From a virus: a DNA stretch of 58,463 nucleotides. Below are positions 36,165 to 44,808 of the stretch, piece after piece. Under the pieces are notes generated by a model. That model ran no database searches. It saw nothing but the letters and a program-made list of their open reading frames with translations, and was not told where the DNA came from. The position numbers were made by a program, and so were the translations under genes. Within the stretch, counting starts at the first letter, position 1, and each line of letters opens with the position of its first letter. Location of the stretch: the IMG/VR virus record IMGVR_UViG_3300021197_001974, positions 1 through 58,463 of that record, one strand, 5' to 3'.

Positions 36165-37048
36165 AAGCTCAGCTCCTCCTTTAGAAGTTCAAAACACTGC
36201 GAGATCCCGCTTTTAATATCCCAGGATGCCTCCCAACCTATATTGCTTAGGTCGCTTGTTTCTGCCTTGGTGTATAAGACGTCTCCCTCCCTAGGGAGTG
36301 CGTATTCAAACTTAATATTTGGAAAACTGTTAAGTATGATGTCCTTGATTTCATTTAGAGAAATATTTTGACCAGTTCCGACATCATAATGCCTCCCGTT
36401 AAAATTTTCTTCATAATTCATCGCAAAGAGGTTTGCGGATACCACATCTTGTACGTGAACCATGTCACGACGCTGTTCTCCATCTCCAGTAATATAAGGG
36501 TCCTTGACGTCCCTAATATATTGCATCCAATTGGCAATAGCTGTGCCGTATGCACCACCTGTTTTTTGACACGGAGAATACACATTAAAATATCTTAATG
36601 ATACCGTGTCCAGTCCATATAACTCAGAATATAACTTACACTCCCACTCGGAGACCAGCTTTTGCAGACCGTAAGGGCTATTTGGACCATCCCCGTTTCC
36701 CACAACTGATGATGAATCGGAGTAAATTACTCTTTTTGTTCCCATGTGCCTTGCGAAGTTCAAGACGTATGTGGTAGCCAAGACGTTATTTATCATAGTC
36801 TCAACAGGTTTTTCTACGCTATACACGACTCGTGGTATGCAGGCTAAATGAAATATATATTCTGGCTTAAAATTAGAATAATACGGATGAAAGCCCCCAT
36901 CAGCATCCTGCCTTAAACAGACTAAGATATCCTTTGGTACATCTTGTTGCAAATCAATTCCAATAACTTCATGCCCCTGCTCTTGCAGGCTTGCGTATAC
37001 TTTGGATCCAATGTATCCCTTGTGTCCCGTAACTAAACATCTAGACAT
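36161..37048 (-). CDS. NAD-dependent nucleotide-sugar epimerase/dehydratase (extended SDR)
   Basis: 295 residues. GxxGxxG is present at the N-terminus (LVTGHKGYIG), and the catalytic set is SDSSSV plus YGLQK (Y-x3-K). The motif LRYFNVYSP and the GTGQNISL segment near residue 230 are typical of UDP-glucose 4-epimerase-like and related enzymes. The exact substrate cannot be read from sequence. It directly precedes the truncated 6-dehydrogenase in the transcript and overlaps the gmd gene by eight bases. Confidence 0.85.
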   Translation of the reverse strand: MSRCLVTGHKGYIGSKVYASLQEQGHEVIGIDLQQDVPKDILVCLRQDADGGFHPYYSNFKPEYIFHLACIPRVVYSVEKPVETMINNVLATTYVLNFARHMGTKRVIYSDSSSVVGNGDGPNSPYGLQKLVSEWECKLYSELYGLDTVSLRYFNVYSPCQKTGGAYGTAIANWMQYIRDVKDPYITGDGEQRRDMVHVQDVVSANLFAMNYEENFNGRHYDVGTGQNISLNEIKDIILNSFPNIKFEYALPREGDVLYTKAETSDLSNIGWEASWDIKSGISQCFELLKEELSL

Positions 37049-38024
37049 TACAGCTCACCTCTTTCTTAACCCTTCTTAAATCCTCCTCATACATCATCTC
37101 AGCCAGTTCCCTAAGATTAACAGTATGTTCCCACCCAAGCTTGTCGCGAGCCTTTACGGGGCTTCCTAGCAAGACGGGGACCTCATGTGGGCGGAACAGC
37201 CTGGATTGAATCCTAACGTGCTCATTCACGCTTAATCCAGCGACATCGAATACAATATTTAGAAATTCTCTAACCGTATAAGCACTACCGGTGGCTACAA
37301 CATAATCATCTGGACTGTCTTGCTGTAACATTAGCCACATTGCCTTAACGTAATCGCCAGCAAAGCCCCAGTCTCTCTTGGCATCAAGGTTGCCAAGATA
37401 CAATGTATCTTGTACTCCCAATTTAATCCTCGCGGCAGCAAGAGTTATCTTGCGTGTTACGAAAGTTTCCCCACGGCGGGGAGATTCGTGATTAAACAGG
37501 ATACCAGAAGAGGCGTGCAGTCCATACGACTTTCTATAGTTTCTTACTAAATTATGTGCGAATACCTTTGCACATGCGTAAGGGGAAGCTGGCAATAGCC
37601 TGGTATTTTCATTTTGTGGATACTTTGGATTATCACCGAACATCTCGGAAGAGGAAGCTTGGTAGAATCTGGTGTCTGGGCTTATATGCCTTATGGCATC
37701 CAAAATTCTCAAGGTCCCCATTGCAATTCCATCAACAGTGTTTTCAGGTATCTCAAAAGATACTCGTACATGTGATTGCGCAGCGAGGTTATAAAATTCA
37801 TCGGGCTTGTGCTCGGATAGCAGTCTCCAAATGCACCCTGCATCATTAAGGTCAAAATATCTCATCTGAAAATTCTCATTATCGTAGAAGCCATCAATTC
37901 TTTCAGTGCAGATCAGAGATGTCCTTCTCTTTAGACCTATCACTCTGTAATCTTTCTCTAGCAGCAGCTCTGCCAAATACGAGCCGTCTTGCCCGGTGAT
38001 ACCGGTGATCATAGCAGTCTTCAT
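37041..38024 (-). CDS. gmd: GDP-mannose 4,6-dehydratase
   Basis: 327 residues (family about 345-370). It has ITGITGQDGSYLAELLLEK with the NADP-binding Gly-rich loop, AAQSHVRVSFE, the catalytic SSSEMFG and YACAK, and FNHESPRRGETFVTRKI, a Gmd signature. LGNLDAKRDWGFAGDYVKAM is also diagnostic. The enzyme turns GDP-D-mannose into GDP-4-keto-6-deoxymannose, the first step to GDP-L-fucose and other 6-deoxy sugars. Its start overlaps the stop of fcl (ATGA), as in many bacterial GDP-fucose operons. All catalytic residues are present. Confidence 0.96.
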   Translation of the reverse strand: MKTAMITGITGQDGSYLAELLLEKDYRVIGLKRRTSLICTERIDGFYDNENFQMRYFDLNDAGCIWRLLSEHKPDEFYNLAAQSHVRVSFEIPENTVDGIAMGTLRILDAIRHISPDTRFYQASSSEMFGDNPKYPQNENTRLLPASPYACAKVFAHNLVRNYRKSYGLHASSGILFNHESPRRGETFVTRKITLAAARIKLGVQDTLYLGNLDAKRDWGFAGDYVKAMWLMLQQDSPDDYVVATGSAYTVREFLNIVFDVAGLSVNEHVRIQSRLFRPHEVPVLLGSPVKARDKLGWEHTVNLRELAEMMYEEDLRRVKKEVSCNV

Positions 38025-38959
38025 TTTATTCCTCTCAAATTAGGATAGTTGTCAACAAACCAATCGCAGGTTAGTTTTATACCCTTGTCAAAGCTTGTAT
38101 AATCTTGCTCTTTCCAGCCTAGGGCTAATAAAGCTTCATTGCTACTTGGTTTTCTTAGTTGCCCGCTTGGTTTGGAATCATCCCAGATAACTTCTCCATC
38201 ATATTTAAAATAAGAGCAAACGGACTCAACGACTGCTTTTATACTTCTCTCCTGAGTCAGTCCAATGTTAATCGGATGCTCCCCATTGTAATTTTCTAAT
38301 AGAAAGAACAATATTTTAGATATATCCGAGGCATAGGTGAATTCCCTTAACGGCTCTCCAGTTCCCCAGAAGGTAGGCACTTTATTAGTTTTCACAGCAT
38401 CGTATACTTTTCTAATTATGGCTGGTATAACGTGACCATTCTCTAGGTCAAAATTGTCATGCAGTCCGTAAAGGTTATTGGGAACTGCGCAAATGTAGTT
38501 ACACCCGTATTGCTTCCTAAGAGCCCTAGAATAAACGTCTACCATTCTCTTTGCATATGCATATCCAAAGTTGCTGGAGTGTGGTCTTCCGCTATGAAAT
38601 TGATCTGGGGTAAGTGGGTATTCTGCCTTATCTGGATATACGCAAGTAGATAATAGCGAAACAACTTTGGGTACGCTGTTCTTTTGAGAATAGTTTAGCA
38701 GATTTGTATTGATCAGAATATTATCTTTGTAAAAGTCTGCTATGTAATCATCGTTTCCTTTGACACCACCGACTCTTGCAGCAAGATGTATTATCGCGTT
38801 CGGATTACTATCCCTGATTAAGGTATTCGTTTGAAAAGGATCTCTGAGGTCACAGTCTTTGGATCCAACTAATATAAACTCATGCTTTGTATCAATGTCT
38901 TGAAATCCATGCCCCACCATGCCGGTGCCGCCGGTGACCAATATCCTTTTTTTGATCAT
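38021..38959 (-). CDS. fcl: GDP-L-fucose synthase
   Basis: 312 residues, the usual length. It has GGTGMVGHGF, AARVGGVKGN, LSTCVYPDKAEYPLT, YAYAK (Y-x3-K), PNNLYGLHDNFDLENGHVIP and WGTGEPLREFTY, the full set of family motifs. The enzyme epimerises and reduces GDP-4-keto-6-deoxymannose to GDP-L-fucose with NADPH. It lies immediately upstream of gmd, so the phage encodes the complete two-enzyme route from GDP-mannose. A four-base overlap joins it to the Mpo1-like gene upstream. Confidence 0.95.
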   Translation of the reverse strand: MIKKRILVTGGTGMVGHGFQDIDTKHEFILVGSKDCDLRDPFQTNTLIRDSNPNAIIHLAARVGGVKGNDDYIADFYKDNILINTNLLNYSQKNSVPKVVSLLSTCVYPDKAEYPLTPDQFHSGRPHSSNFGYAYAKRMVDVYSRALRKQYGCNYICAVPNNLYGLHDNFDLENGHVIPAIIRKVYDAVKTNKVPTFWGTGEPLREFTYASDISKILFFLLENYNGEHPINIGLTQERSIKAVVESVCSYFKYDGEVIWDDSKPSGQLRKPSSNEALLALGWKEQDYTSFDKGIKLTCDWFVDNYPNLRGIK

Positions 38960-39246
38960 ATTTTTATTTTGCCCAGTAAGATATCTCTAAACATCAGCCA
39001 ATCAGAAATCTTTGCCTTTATTGGGCTAGAGAATGCAGCCGGCTCATTTTTTTCATAAAAGTAGTGACCGCTCCACGCAAACGGATAAATAATGAATGGG
39101 GCTGTCAAGAGAAGTAGCCAAAGTCCATTATATAAAACACCAGCTACATAAAGTATTGTAACACATTGCCCAATAAAATGTAACCTCCTGCAAATTTTAT
39201 TTTGATGTAAACTCAGATAATACTGATAATATTCTTTTAGGTCCAT
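38956..39246 (-). CDS. Mpo1/DUF962-like small membrane protein
   Basis: 96 residues. The family core is clear: YYLSLHQNKICRRLHFIGQC at the N-terminus, a Leu-rich hydrophobic centre with probably two membrane segments, and then SGHYFYEKNEPAAFSSP. The conserved His residues at 14, 23 and in GHYF and the E-K-N-x-P motif are kept. Short bacterial DUF962 proteins have the same length. In yeast, Mpo1 is an iron(II)-dependent dioxygenase that shortens 2-hydroxy fatty acids by alpha-oxidation. It is unexpected in a sugar cluster, being placed between fcl and a fucosyltransferase-like gene. A role in membrane lipids or lipid-linked glycans is only a guess. Confidence 0.82.
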   Translation of the reverse strand: MDLKEYYQYYLSLHQNKICRRLHFIGQCVTILYVAGVLYNGLWLLLLTAPFIIYPFAWSGHYFYEKNEPAAFSSPIKAKISDWLMFRDILLGKIKI

Positions 39247-40064
39247 TTAAACCACCCTTCCAGCCCAACATCGCTTAAATTTTTGTTTGAATCTCCCTTC
39301 CAAGGACGCCAAGGTCCGTACACTCCAACTTTCTTTGCTTCACTAAGTGTCGCTGCCCACCAACATAGAGTCCCGTGTTGAAACAATATGTTCCCAAAAC
39401 CTCTTATAAAATTAAAATCCTCTGCTACAGTTCCTTTTTTTAGTTGTGGAGAAAACTGCCCCAATCCCTTCACTATTGAATTGAAGTAATCAACCGACCT
39501 TTGAGCTGAAACTCTTTTGTCATCTGGAACATCGACATGAAACTTCATATTCTGCAGATCACTTACTGTGATCTTGTCCCAGTACGGCATATCCGTGACA
39601 ATATATAAATTATTAAAATCAAACTGATTTATTGCATTAATGTAGCTCTCCACCTGTGGCTTAGTATCAAACTCGTTTTTATAAAGCAGGCGGTCACCTG
39701 CGCGAAAATGCAATATCAAATCATCACTGTGGTCGCTATTTATTGCTGGAAGCCAGGACTTGATTAGACTTATGTTTTCTTTAAAAAATTTATAGTTCTC
39801 GAAGTAACCCCTCACAATCAGGTCCCTATTAGATAGTCTCTTGTCAAAACACTGAATGTAGTTTATGTCGTTAACCTCTGGTGCACCTGGGGGCAGCTTG
39901 CCGCCCACCTTAACACCTAGTTTGCCCAACTCCTCTATGCCATAATAGTCTTCAGTGGGTGGCACCACTACAAGGTCTTGATGCAAATACGTGGCTAGCA
40001 ACCTAGCTGCCACATATTGAAACATATTGTTTCCAAATCCATTTGTTAGTTGTACGTAAATCAT
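39237..40064 (-). CDS. GT11-like fucosyltransferase
   Basis: 275 residues. The sequence carries the GT11 pattern: GFGNNMFQYVAARLLA at 9-24 (family G-G-L-G-N-Q-M-F-Q-Y), RGYFENYKFF at 85-94, LHFRAGDRL at 118-126 (family H-x-R-R-G-D) and YIVTDMP near 154-160. GT11 enzymes move L-fucose from GDP-fucose, usually to the 2-position of galactose. The second Arg of the RRGD motif is Ala here (RAGD), which could change activity. Two genes downstream are fcl and gmd, so donor synthesis and transfer are encoded together. The acceptor is unknown. Confidence 0.72.
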   Translation of the reverse strand: MIYVQLTNGFGNNMFQYVAARLLATYLHQDLVVVPPTEDYYGIEELGKLGVKVGGKLPPGAPEVNDINYIQCFDKRLSNRDLIVRGYFENYKFFKENISLIKSWLPAINSDHSDDLILHFRAGDRLLYKNEFDTKPQVESYINAINQFDFNNLYIVTDMPYWDKITVSDLQNMKFHVDVPDDKRVSAQRSVDYFNSIVKGLGQFSPQLKKGTVAEDFNFIRGFGNILFQHGTLCWWAATLSEAKKVGVYGPWRPWKGDSNKNLSDVGLEGWFKWT

Positions 40065-40837
40065 GATACCTGATCTACCATGTTACCATTAGAGTCTATC
40101 AGCTTTGCCAGCCTGTCCCTATAGGGGAAGTCTGTTACGGGCTTTGTTTTGTCATACTGGTAAAACGGTAAACAAATACTTGGTACATATCCGAGCTTGA
40201 TACCAGTGTTTGACAAATATTCTTCTAATGCTACTTCGGGACAATCAAAATTGTTGTCAGTGCGTGATTCGTCCGCATCTTTTTGATACACAAACGAACA
40301 ATACTTGTTAAAAGTGCTTGGACTGGAAAATGAAAAGAACCAAGGGTCGCGATGACCACTTGGATATATTGTTGTATAAACAAGATCATCCTGTATTTGA
40401 AATCTGGAAACGTCAACTGGCGCTGGAAACATGGAGTTATCTGGGCGACATCTTACAACAACATCATAATCGGAGGAATAGTCCATAGCCATCTTATATG
40501 CCATTCTGATGTTTGTCATCTGATTGTTCATTCTTTTCTTAAAATATCCTAGTGTTCCAAAGTTACTATCATCTAAGGACTCATTGTCGTTAATTTGCAC
40601 ACCTTTTAGAAAAGAGCCATAAATCTTCTCAGTGTCGCGCAGGATCTCGTCGTGACCATATGTGTTGGTTATGTTATATTTTTGAGTAACATTGGCACCG
40701 ACAGTGTGTAGAGTGTTTTTACTGCATGCATAAACAAACACATCAGCATTGTTTGGTTCTATAATATTCTTAATGTGGTTTAGGGCATTTATTTTGTAAT
40801 CTCTTAATTGTCCAGCTATTGTCACAGCAACTTTCAT
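40061..40837 (-). CDS. putative glycosyltransferase (IAGQLRDY family)
   Basis: 258 residues starting MKVAVTIAGQLRDYK. A segment ADVFVYACSKN, a central YDVVVRCRPDNSMF and later LVYTTIYPSG are seen. The V-x-R-[CTL]-R-P-D type motif occurs in unnamed glycosyltransferase-like proteins of viral and bacterial surface-sugar clusters. I see no standard DxD motif. Assignment as a transferase rests on the motif and on neighbours (methyltransferase upstream, fucosyltransferase-like downstream), both joined by ATGA overlaps. The donor and acceptor are unknown. Confidence 0.55.
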   Translation of the reverse strand: MKVAVTIAGQLRDYKINALNHIKNIIEPNNADVFVYACSKNTLHTVGANVTQKYNITNTYGHDEILRDTEKIYGSFLKGVQINDNESLDDSNFGTLGYFKKRMNNQMTNIRMAYKMAMDYSSDYDVVVRCRPDNSMFPAPVDVSRFQIQDDLVYTTIYPSGHRDPWFFSFSSPSTFNKYCSFVYQKDADESRTDNNFDCPEVALEEYLSNTGIKLGYVPSICLPFYQYDKTKPVTDFPYRDRLAKLIDSNGNMVDQVS

Positions 40838-42033
40838 AATACACGAACCTCCGGAAAGTATTTGATAAATCTTATTTCGTCAGAATCAACGATGTCTCTC
40901 GTCTTGCTGCTTATTTCTTTAAAGAAGTTCCAAGCCAAAGGTACAACAACAGTGTCAGGAACACTCTCATTCTGCAAAACCTTTGGATCCCTTATTGGTA
41001 TATTCCGTCCGGGTGTAAGCAAGTCCCACTTTAGCGGGTTGTCGTCAACAATATAGTCAAGCGATATTGACCCAAAATTTAAAAAAGTATTACCTTTGGC
41101 TGCGGCACCATAGCCCACAATTTTACAATTTTTCTGCTTAAAGTCTGCAATCGCAGCTTGCAAGTCTGTTGCTATTGTATGACATTTTTCTGCGTACTTG
41201 GTATAGGTCTCCAGCTCAAACAAGCCAGCCTCTCTCTCAATGGCGATTTGCCTAATTGATTTCTCCTCGCTATGCTCTCCCTTTTTAAGCACAAATACAT
41301 AACTCGTGCCATGGATATCGGTCTTAAAGACATCAGCCAGAGAAAACCCATTTATATTCGCACATTTTTTCATAGAACTTGTGTTAAAAAATGATAAGTG
41401 CTCGTGATAGATCGTGTCAAATTCATTGTTGGTAATCATATCTGCTTGAGATGTCTGTATCATAAGCACACTCTCTTCGTTCATCACGAGCGCACAGGCT
41501 GATAAAAACTCATGCACGTTATCAACGTGAGCAAAAACGTTTTGAGCAATTAGCACATCATACACACGATTCATTTTCGTAGCAACACCTGGGGACCAGT
41601 AGTCACATACAACATCGTGATTTTTATTACTTAGAGAGTGTAGGTTTTCTGCCGGGTCAACGCCAAAAGTATCCCAGCCACGTTCCTTAAATTTATCCAA
41701 CTGAGTTCCATCATTACAAGCTATGTCTAAAATGCTGGCGCCATTTGGTCTAGTCTTCTCGCAAATCTTTGCAAATTCAACAAAATAGTCGTGTAGCGTT
41801 TTACTTGTCCCGCTAACGTATAGGTAATCTTTAAACATTAAGTTTGGATCAACAACTACACTAAGTTGCAGGTGAAAGCAATCTTCACATAAATTTAGAA
41901 CAAGCGGAAAAGACTGCTGCTCAACGCCGTTATGATAACTATTTGCCAGCGGCTGATCGTTGAGGTCTAAAACTTGCCTTAAGTTTTTGCTAGAGCAGAC
42001 CCTACAACTAGTTTTTTCAGTATAACTTTGCAT
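40834..42033 (-). CDS. NDP-hexose C-methyltransferase (SAM-dependent, zinc-binding N-terminus)
   Basis: 399 residues. An N-terminal zinc site is formed by C10, C13, C49 and C52 (CRVC and CEDC). The SAM-binding motif ILDIACNDGTQL lies at 101-112, and IYHEHLSFF follows near residue 210. The C-terminal domain has GYGAAAKGNTFLNF and YIVDDNPLKW. This domain order matches the sugar C-methyltransferases such as TylCIII/NovU-type enzymes that methylate 4-keto-6-deoxyhexoses to make branched-chain sugars. The substrate is probably a 4-keto sugar made by one of the SDR enzymes nearby. It overlaps the upstream SDR gene by 17 bases. Confidence 0.85.
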   Translation of the reverse strand: MQSYTEKTSCRVCSSKNLRQVLDLNDQPLANSYHNGVEQQSFPLVLNLCEDCFHLQLSVVVDPNLMFKDYLYVSGTSKTLHDYFVEFAKICEKTRPNGASILDIACNDGTQLDKFKERGWDTFGVDPAENLHSLSNKNHDVVCDYWSPGVATKMNRVYDVLIAQNVFAHVDNVHEFLSACALVMNEESVLMIQTSQADMITNNEFDTIYHEHLSFFNTSSMKKCANINGFSLADVFKTDIHGTSYVFVLKKGEHSEEKSIRQIAIEREAGLFELETYTKYAEKCHTIATDLQAAIADFKQKNCKIVGYGAAAKGNTFLNFGSISLDYIVDDNPLKWDLLTPGRNIPIRDPKVLQNESVPDTVVVPLAWNFFKEISSKTRDIVDSDEIRFIKYFPEVRVL

Positions 42034-42949
42034 CTGATCGGTTTCCTTTATTCATACTATGAAAATTTTCTACTATTGAGTTTACAATGCTCTGTACTGT
42101 TTCATTGAATTCAAAGTTAAAAACTTCTTCAAATTTGGACGAATCAATTAGAAAATTATACGCCTTTGTCTGCAACTTAACGTTGGTTATCGTTTCCGGA
42201 AGCTTGTCGACTATTTCTAGATCAGCACCAGTGCACTCTGCTACAACCTTAGAAATCTTTTCCGCTGTTGAGTTGAATGATGCCAGGTTGTAGATGCCCT
42301 TATTATCTTGAGTTCCGTTTACAATAATCTCCTTAACTGCTCTACATAAGTCCTGTATTCCTAGAATTGGACGATGAACCTCGGGATTAAAACAGAATAC
42401 TTTTCCGTTCTTGATCGCATTAAAGGTCATTGCATTGATCATTATATCGTTTCTTAGGTTAGGCGAGGCACCATTGACTGTTCCGAAACGAAGTCCAAAT
42501 ACTTTCTTGCTGGACAGAGAGGCATAGGAGTCAATTTCATGCTTAGACAGGTCATAGTAATTGTTTGGTCTAAATTCAATGTAGGACTCGTCTACGATAT
42601 TATGCTTCGTGTCTCCGTAGACAGAAGAGCTGCTAGCATATATAAACGTTTGAGTGTCGCCAATCTTGTCTAACAAATTGACAAAATTAAAAACGTTGTT
42701 CTTGGCAGTTGGAACCATATTTTCCACACACATCTTAACACTTGAATGACCAGCCAAAAGAACCACCACATCGTAAACGGAGATTTCAGCCGGTGTCAGG
42801 TCATTAAAGTCTTTTAATGTATTTTGATCAACACCATGGTTACCATACCACTCTAGATCAACCGAAGACACGTCAAACTCATCTTGCAAAAATTTTCCAA
42901 GATGAGTTCCAATATAACCGCAGCCTCCTATAATTAATACTTTTTTCAA
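42017..42949 (-). CDS. NAD-dependent epimerase/dehydratase (extended SDR)
   Basis: 310 residues. It has IIGGCGYIGTHLG (Gly-rich loop), SSSSVYG and YYDLSKHE (Y-x3-K), with a C-terminal sugar-binding region containing HRPILGIQDL. The protein belongs to the extended SDR family of sugar-nucleotide epimerases, dehydratases and ketoreductases. Its place beside a C-methyltransferase suggests action on a 4-keto sugar intermediate, perhaps as the reductase that ends a branched-sugar pathway. Two bases separate it from the upstream SDR gene. Confidence 0.82.
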   Translation of the reverse strand: MKKVLIIGGCGYIGTHLGKFLQDEFDVSSVDLEWYGNHGVDQNTLKDFNDLTPAEISVYDVVVLLAGHSSVKMCVENMVPTAKNNVFNFVNLLDKIGDTQTFIYASSSSVYGDTKHNIVDESYIEFRPNNYYDLSKHEIDSYASLSSKKVFGLRFGTVNGASPNLRNDIMINAMTFNAIKNGKVFCFNPEVHRPILGIQDLCRAVKEIIVNGTQDNKGIYNLASFNSTAEKISKVVAECTGADLEIVDKLPETITNVKLQTKAYNFLIDSSKFEEVFNFEFNETVQSIVNSIVENFHSMNKGNRSDAKLY

Positions 42950-42951
42950 AA

Positions 42952-43884
42952 TTAATTCCTATATCTGTTTTGTACCTTGACAAGGGGAAATACTCTGAGA
43001 AGTCCATCAATTCCCTCTTCTACTGTTATCGTTGTGTCAAACCCCAGGCGATTAATCTTGTCATATGATACAACATAGTCCCTCTTATCGGCATCATTAT
43101 CAAAATCAGCATAATGAACATAACACCCAGTTCTCTCTTGGATCATCTTACATACGTCCCCCTTTGAGTAATTCATACTATTGGAGCCAACATTATAAAC
43201 CTCTCCACTCATTTTATCACAGTTCTCAATTGCAAATTTAAAAACTCTAGCGATGTCTTGTACGTGAATGAATGTTCTCATAAAATGAGATTCATAGATC
43301 GCAATATATTTTTGCACATACGCAGAGTAAGACAGGTCATTAATGAGTAGGTCCAATCTAAGTCGTGGGCTCACACCAAAAGCAGTTGCAAACCTAAAAG
43401 CTGCGCTGTTATCATACCTTAAGACCTCCTCTTCTCCTAAAGTCTTACTCCTCCCGTAAATACTAAGAGGACTTAGAGGCGTCTCCTCTGTGCATACGCC
43501 GTCCACCGTGCCGTAATTTGACCCTGTAGAGCCGTATAACAGGAACTGAGAGCCGTCAAGTCCCTCAACAACATATTTGGTGCCTTCGTGATTGACCCTG
43601 TAGGAATGTGCTTCATCGCGGCGGCAAGCGGTATATCCGACAATTGCAGCCAAGTGGATGACAACATCATGCCCCCTCATGGATTGATGTAGCAGCTCTT
43701 TATCCAGAATGTCACCCTTGATAAAATTAAAGTTTGGATTTGAAAAATTGTGTATAAGTCCGTCCCCGTCAGCTAAAAGATTGTCGTATACGGTTACGTG
43801 ATACCCTGAATTTAGTAAGAGTGGAGTTATGGTGGTGCCAAGATATCCGGCGCCTCCAGTGATAAATACTTTTTGGTTTCTCAT
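42952..43884 (-). CDS. NAD-dependent epimerase/dehydratase (extended SDR)
   Basis: 310 residues. Key elements are FITGGAGYLGTTI, VIHLAAIVGYTACRRDE, GSTGSNYG and YGRSKTLGEE (Y-x3-K). HLAAIVGYTACRRD-like segments occur in SDR enzymes grouped with C-methyltransferases in surface-sugar clusters. It follows another SDR gene by six bases and precedes a second by two, making a tandem run of three. The sequences differ clearly, so they are not recent duplicates. The substrate is not determined. Confidence 0.82.
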   Translation of the reverse strand: MRNQKVFITGGAGYLGTTITPLLLNSGYHVTVYDNLLADGDGLIHNFSNPNFNFIKGDILDKELLHQSMRGHDVVIHLAAIVGYTACRRDEAHSYRVNHEGTKYVVEGLDGSQFLLYGSTGSNYGTVDGVCTEETPLSPLSIYGRSKTLGEEEVLRYDNSAAFRFATAFGVSPRLRLDLLINDLSYSAYVQKYIAIYESHFMRTFIHVQDIARVFKFAIENCDKMSGEVYNVGSNSMNYSKGDVCKMIQERTGCYVHYADFDNDADKRDYVVSYDKINRLGFDTTITVEEGIDGLLRVFPLVKVQNRYRN

Positions 43885-43890
43885 TATGTT

Positions 43891-44808
43891 TTATAGCCTT
43901 TCCTCGTAATATGAAACTGTGTTCTGTATGCCCTGTCTGTGATCGTAAAAAATAAAATTGGTAAACAGTTGATCAAACTGAGTTCTGCCTAGAATCTTAA
44001 CAGCATCGCCATCAGTGTAGCTTTCATCGCAAATAATTTCTCCAGTATAACCGCATGCCTCTTTGATCATATGAGCAGACTCCGCGATGGAATAACCTGT
44101 GCCCTGTCCGATATTAACTGGATATTCCAAGTGGTCAATCTCCATGGCTCGCACGAGCGCCTCAATAAAGTCTTCAACATAAGCCCACTCTCTAACTGGG
44201 GTTCCGGTGCCCCAGATAACAAACTTATCATCGCCGGCTCTCTTTGCCTTTAACATGCGTATGATCATACCGTTTAGGGCGTGAGTCTTGTTTGGATCAC
44301 AAGAGTCCCCAGGTCCATAAGTATTTGGGAACAAAAGATTAATTGTCTTTACGCCGTGCTGCTTATAATAGCATTGTGATAGATAGTATATTGATCGCTT
44401 TGAATTTCCAAAAGAAAAGATGGACGGGTGAACCTCACCAGACAGCCAATTTTCCTCATTCTGGACAGAACTAGACCCTGGATAGGAACAATTTGAAAAT
44501 GGGTTAATTATCTTACTGTGTGGGGATTCTTCCTTAACTGCACGATACAAATTTAGAGCCATCTGAACATTGTCGTTATACACATTAGCCGCGTACTCGT
44601 TAACGTAATGGATACTACCTCCGTGTGACGCTAGGTTGAAAATAATGTCTGGCTGAACCTCTCTTAATCGTAGACTTAAAGATTCATAGTTTAAAATATC
44701 AGTTCCCTCTGAGCGTGAGCAGGTATGAATGTTGTGTTCAGTCTCCTCAAGACGCGCCAGAAGATTCTTTCCAATAAAACCAGTTGTTCCTAAAATTAAT
44801 ATGTTCAT
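43891..44808 (-). CDS. GDP-fucose synthase-like SDR with Phe in place of the catalytic Tyr
   Basis: 305 residues. The Rossmann loop is GTTGFIG at 7-13. PFSNCSYPGSSS and WGTGTPVREWAYVEDFIEAL resemble GDP-fucose synthase-like SDRs. The Y-x3-K motif reads F133-G-N-S-K137, because codon TTT replaces the usual Tyr. Without the Tyr hydroxyl, normal acid-base catalysis should be lost or taken over by another residue, so it may be an altered-function or partner protein. It is otherwise full length. The ATG overlaps the upstream acyltransferase stop by four bases. Confidence 0.75.
   Translation of the reverse strand: MNILILGTTGFIGKNLLARLEETEHNIHTCSRSEGTDILNYESLSLRLREVQPDIIFNLASHGGSIHYVNEYAANVYNDNVQMALNLYRAVKEESPHSKIINPFSNCSYPGSSSVQNEENWLSGEVHPSIFSFGNSKRSIYYLSQCYYKQHGVKTINLLFPNTYGPGDSCDPNKTHALNGMIIRMLKAKRAGDDKFVIWGTGTPVREWAYVEDFIEALVRAMEIDHLEYPVNIGQGTGYSIAESAHMIKEACGYTGEIICDESYTDGDAVKILGRTQFDQLFTNFIFYDHRQGIQNTVSYYEERL

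Noticed and set aside
43891-44808. Second functional GDP-fucose synthase
   Set aside because: Although similar in some motifs, the catalytic Tyr is Phe, and the clear fcl gene lies at 38021-38959, so I did not give it that name.
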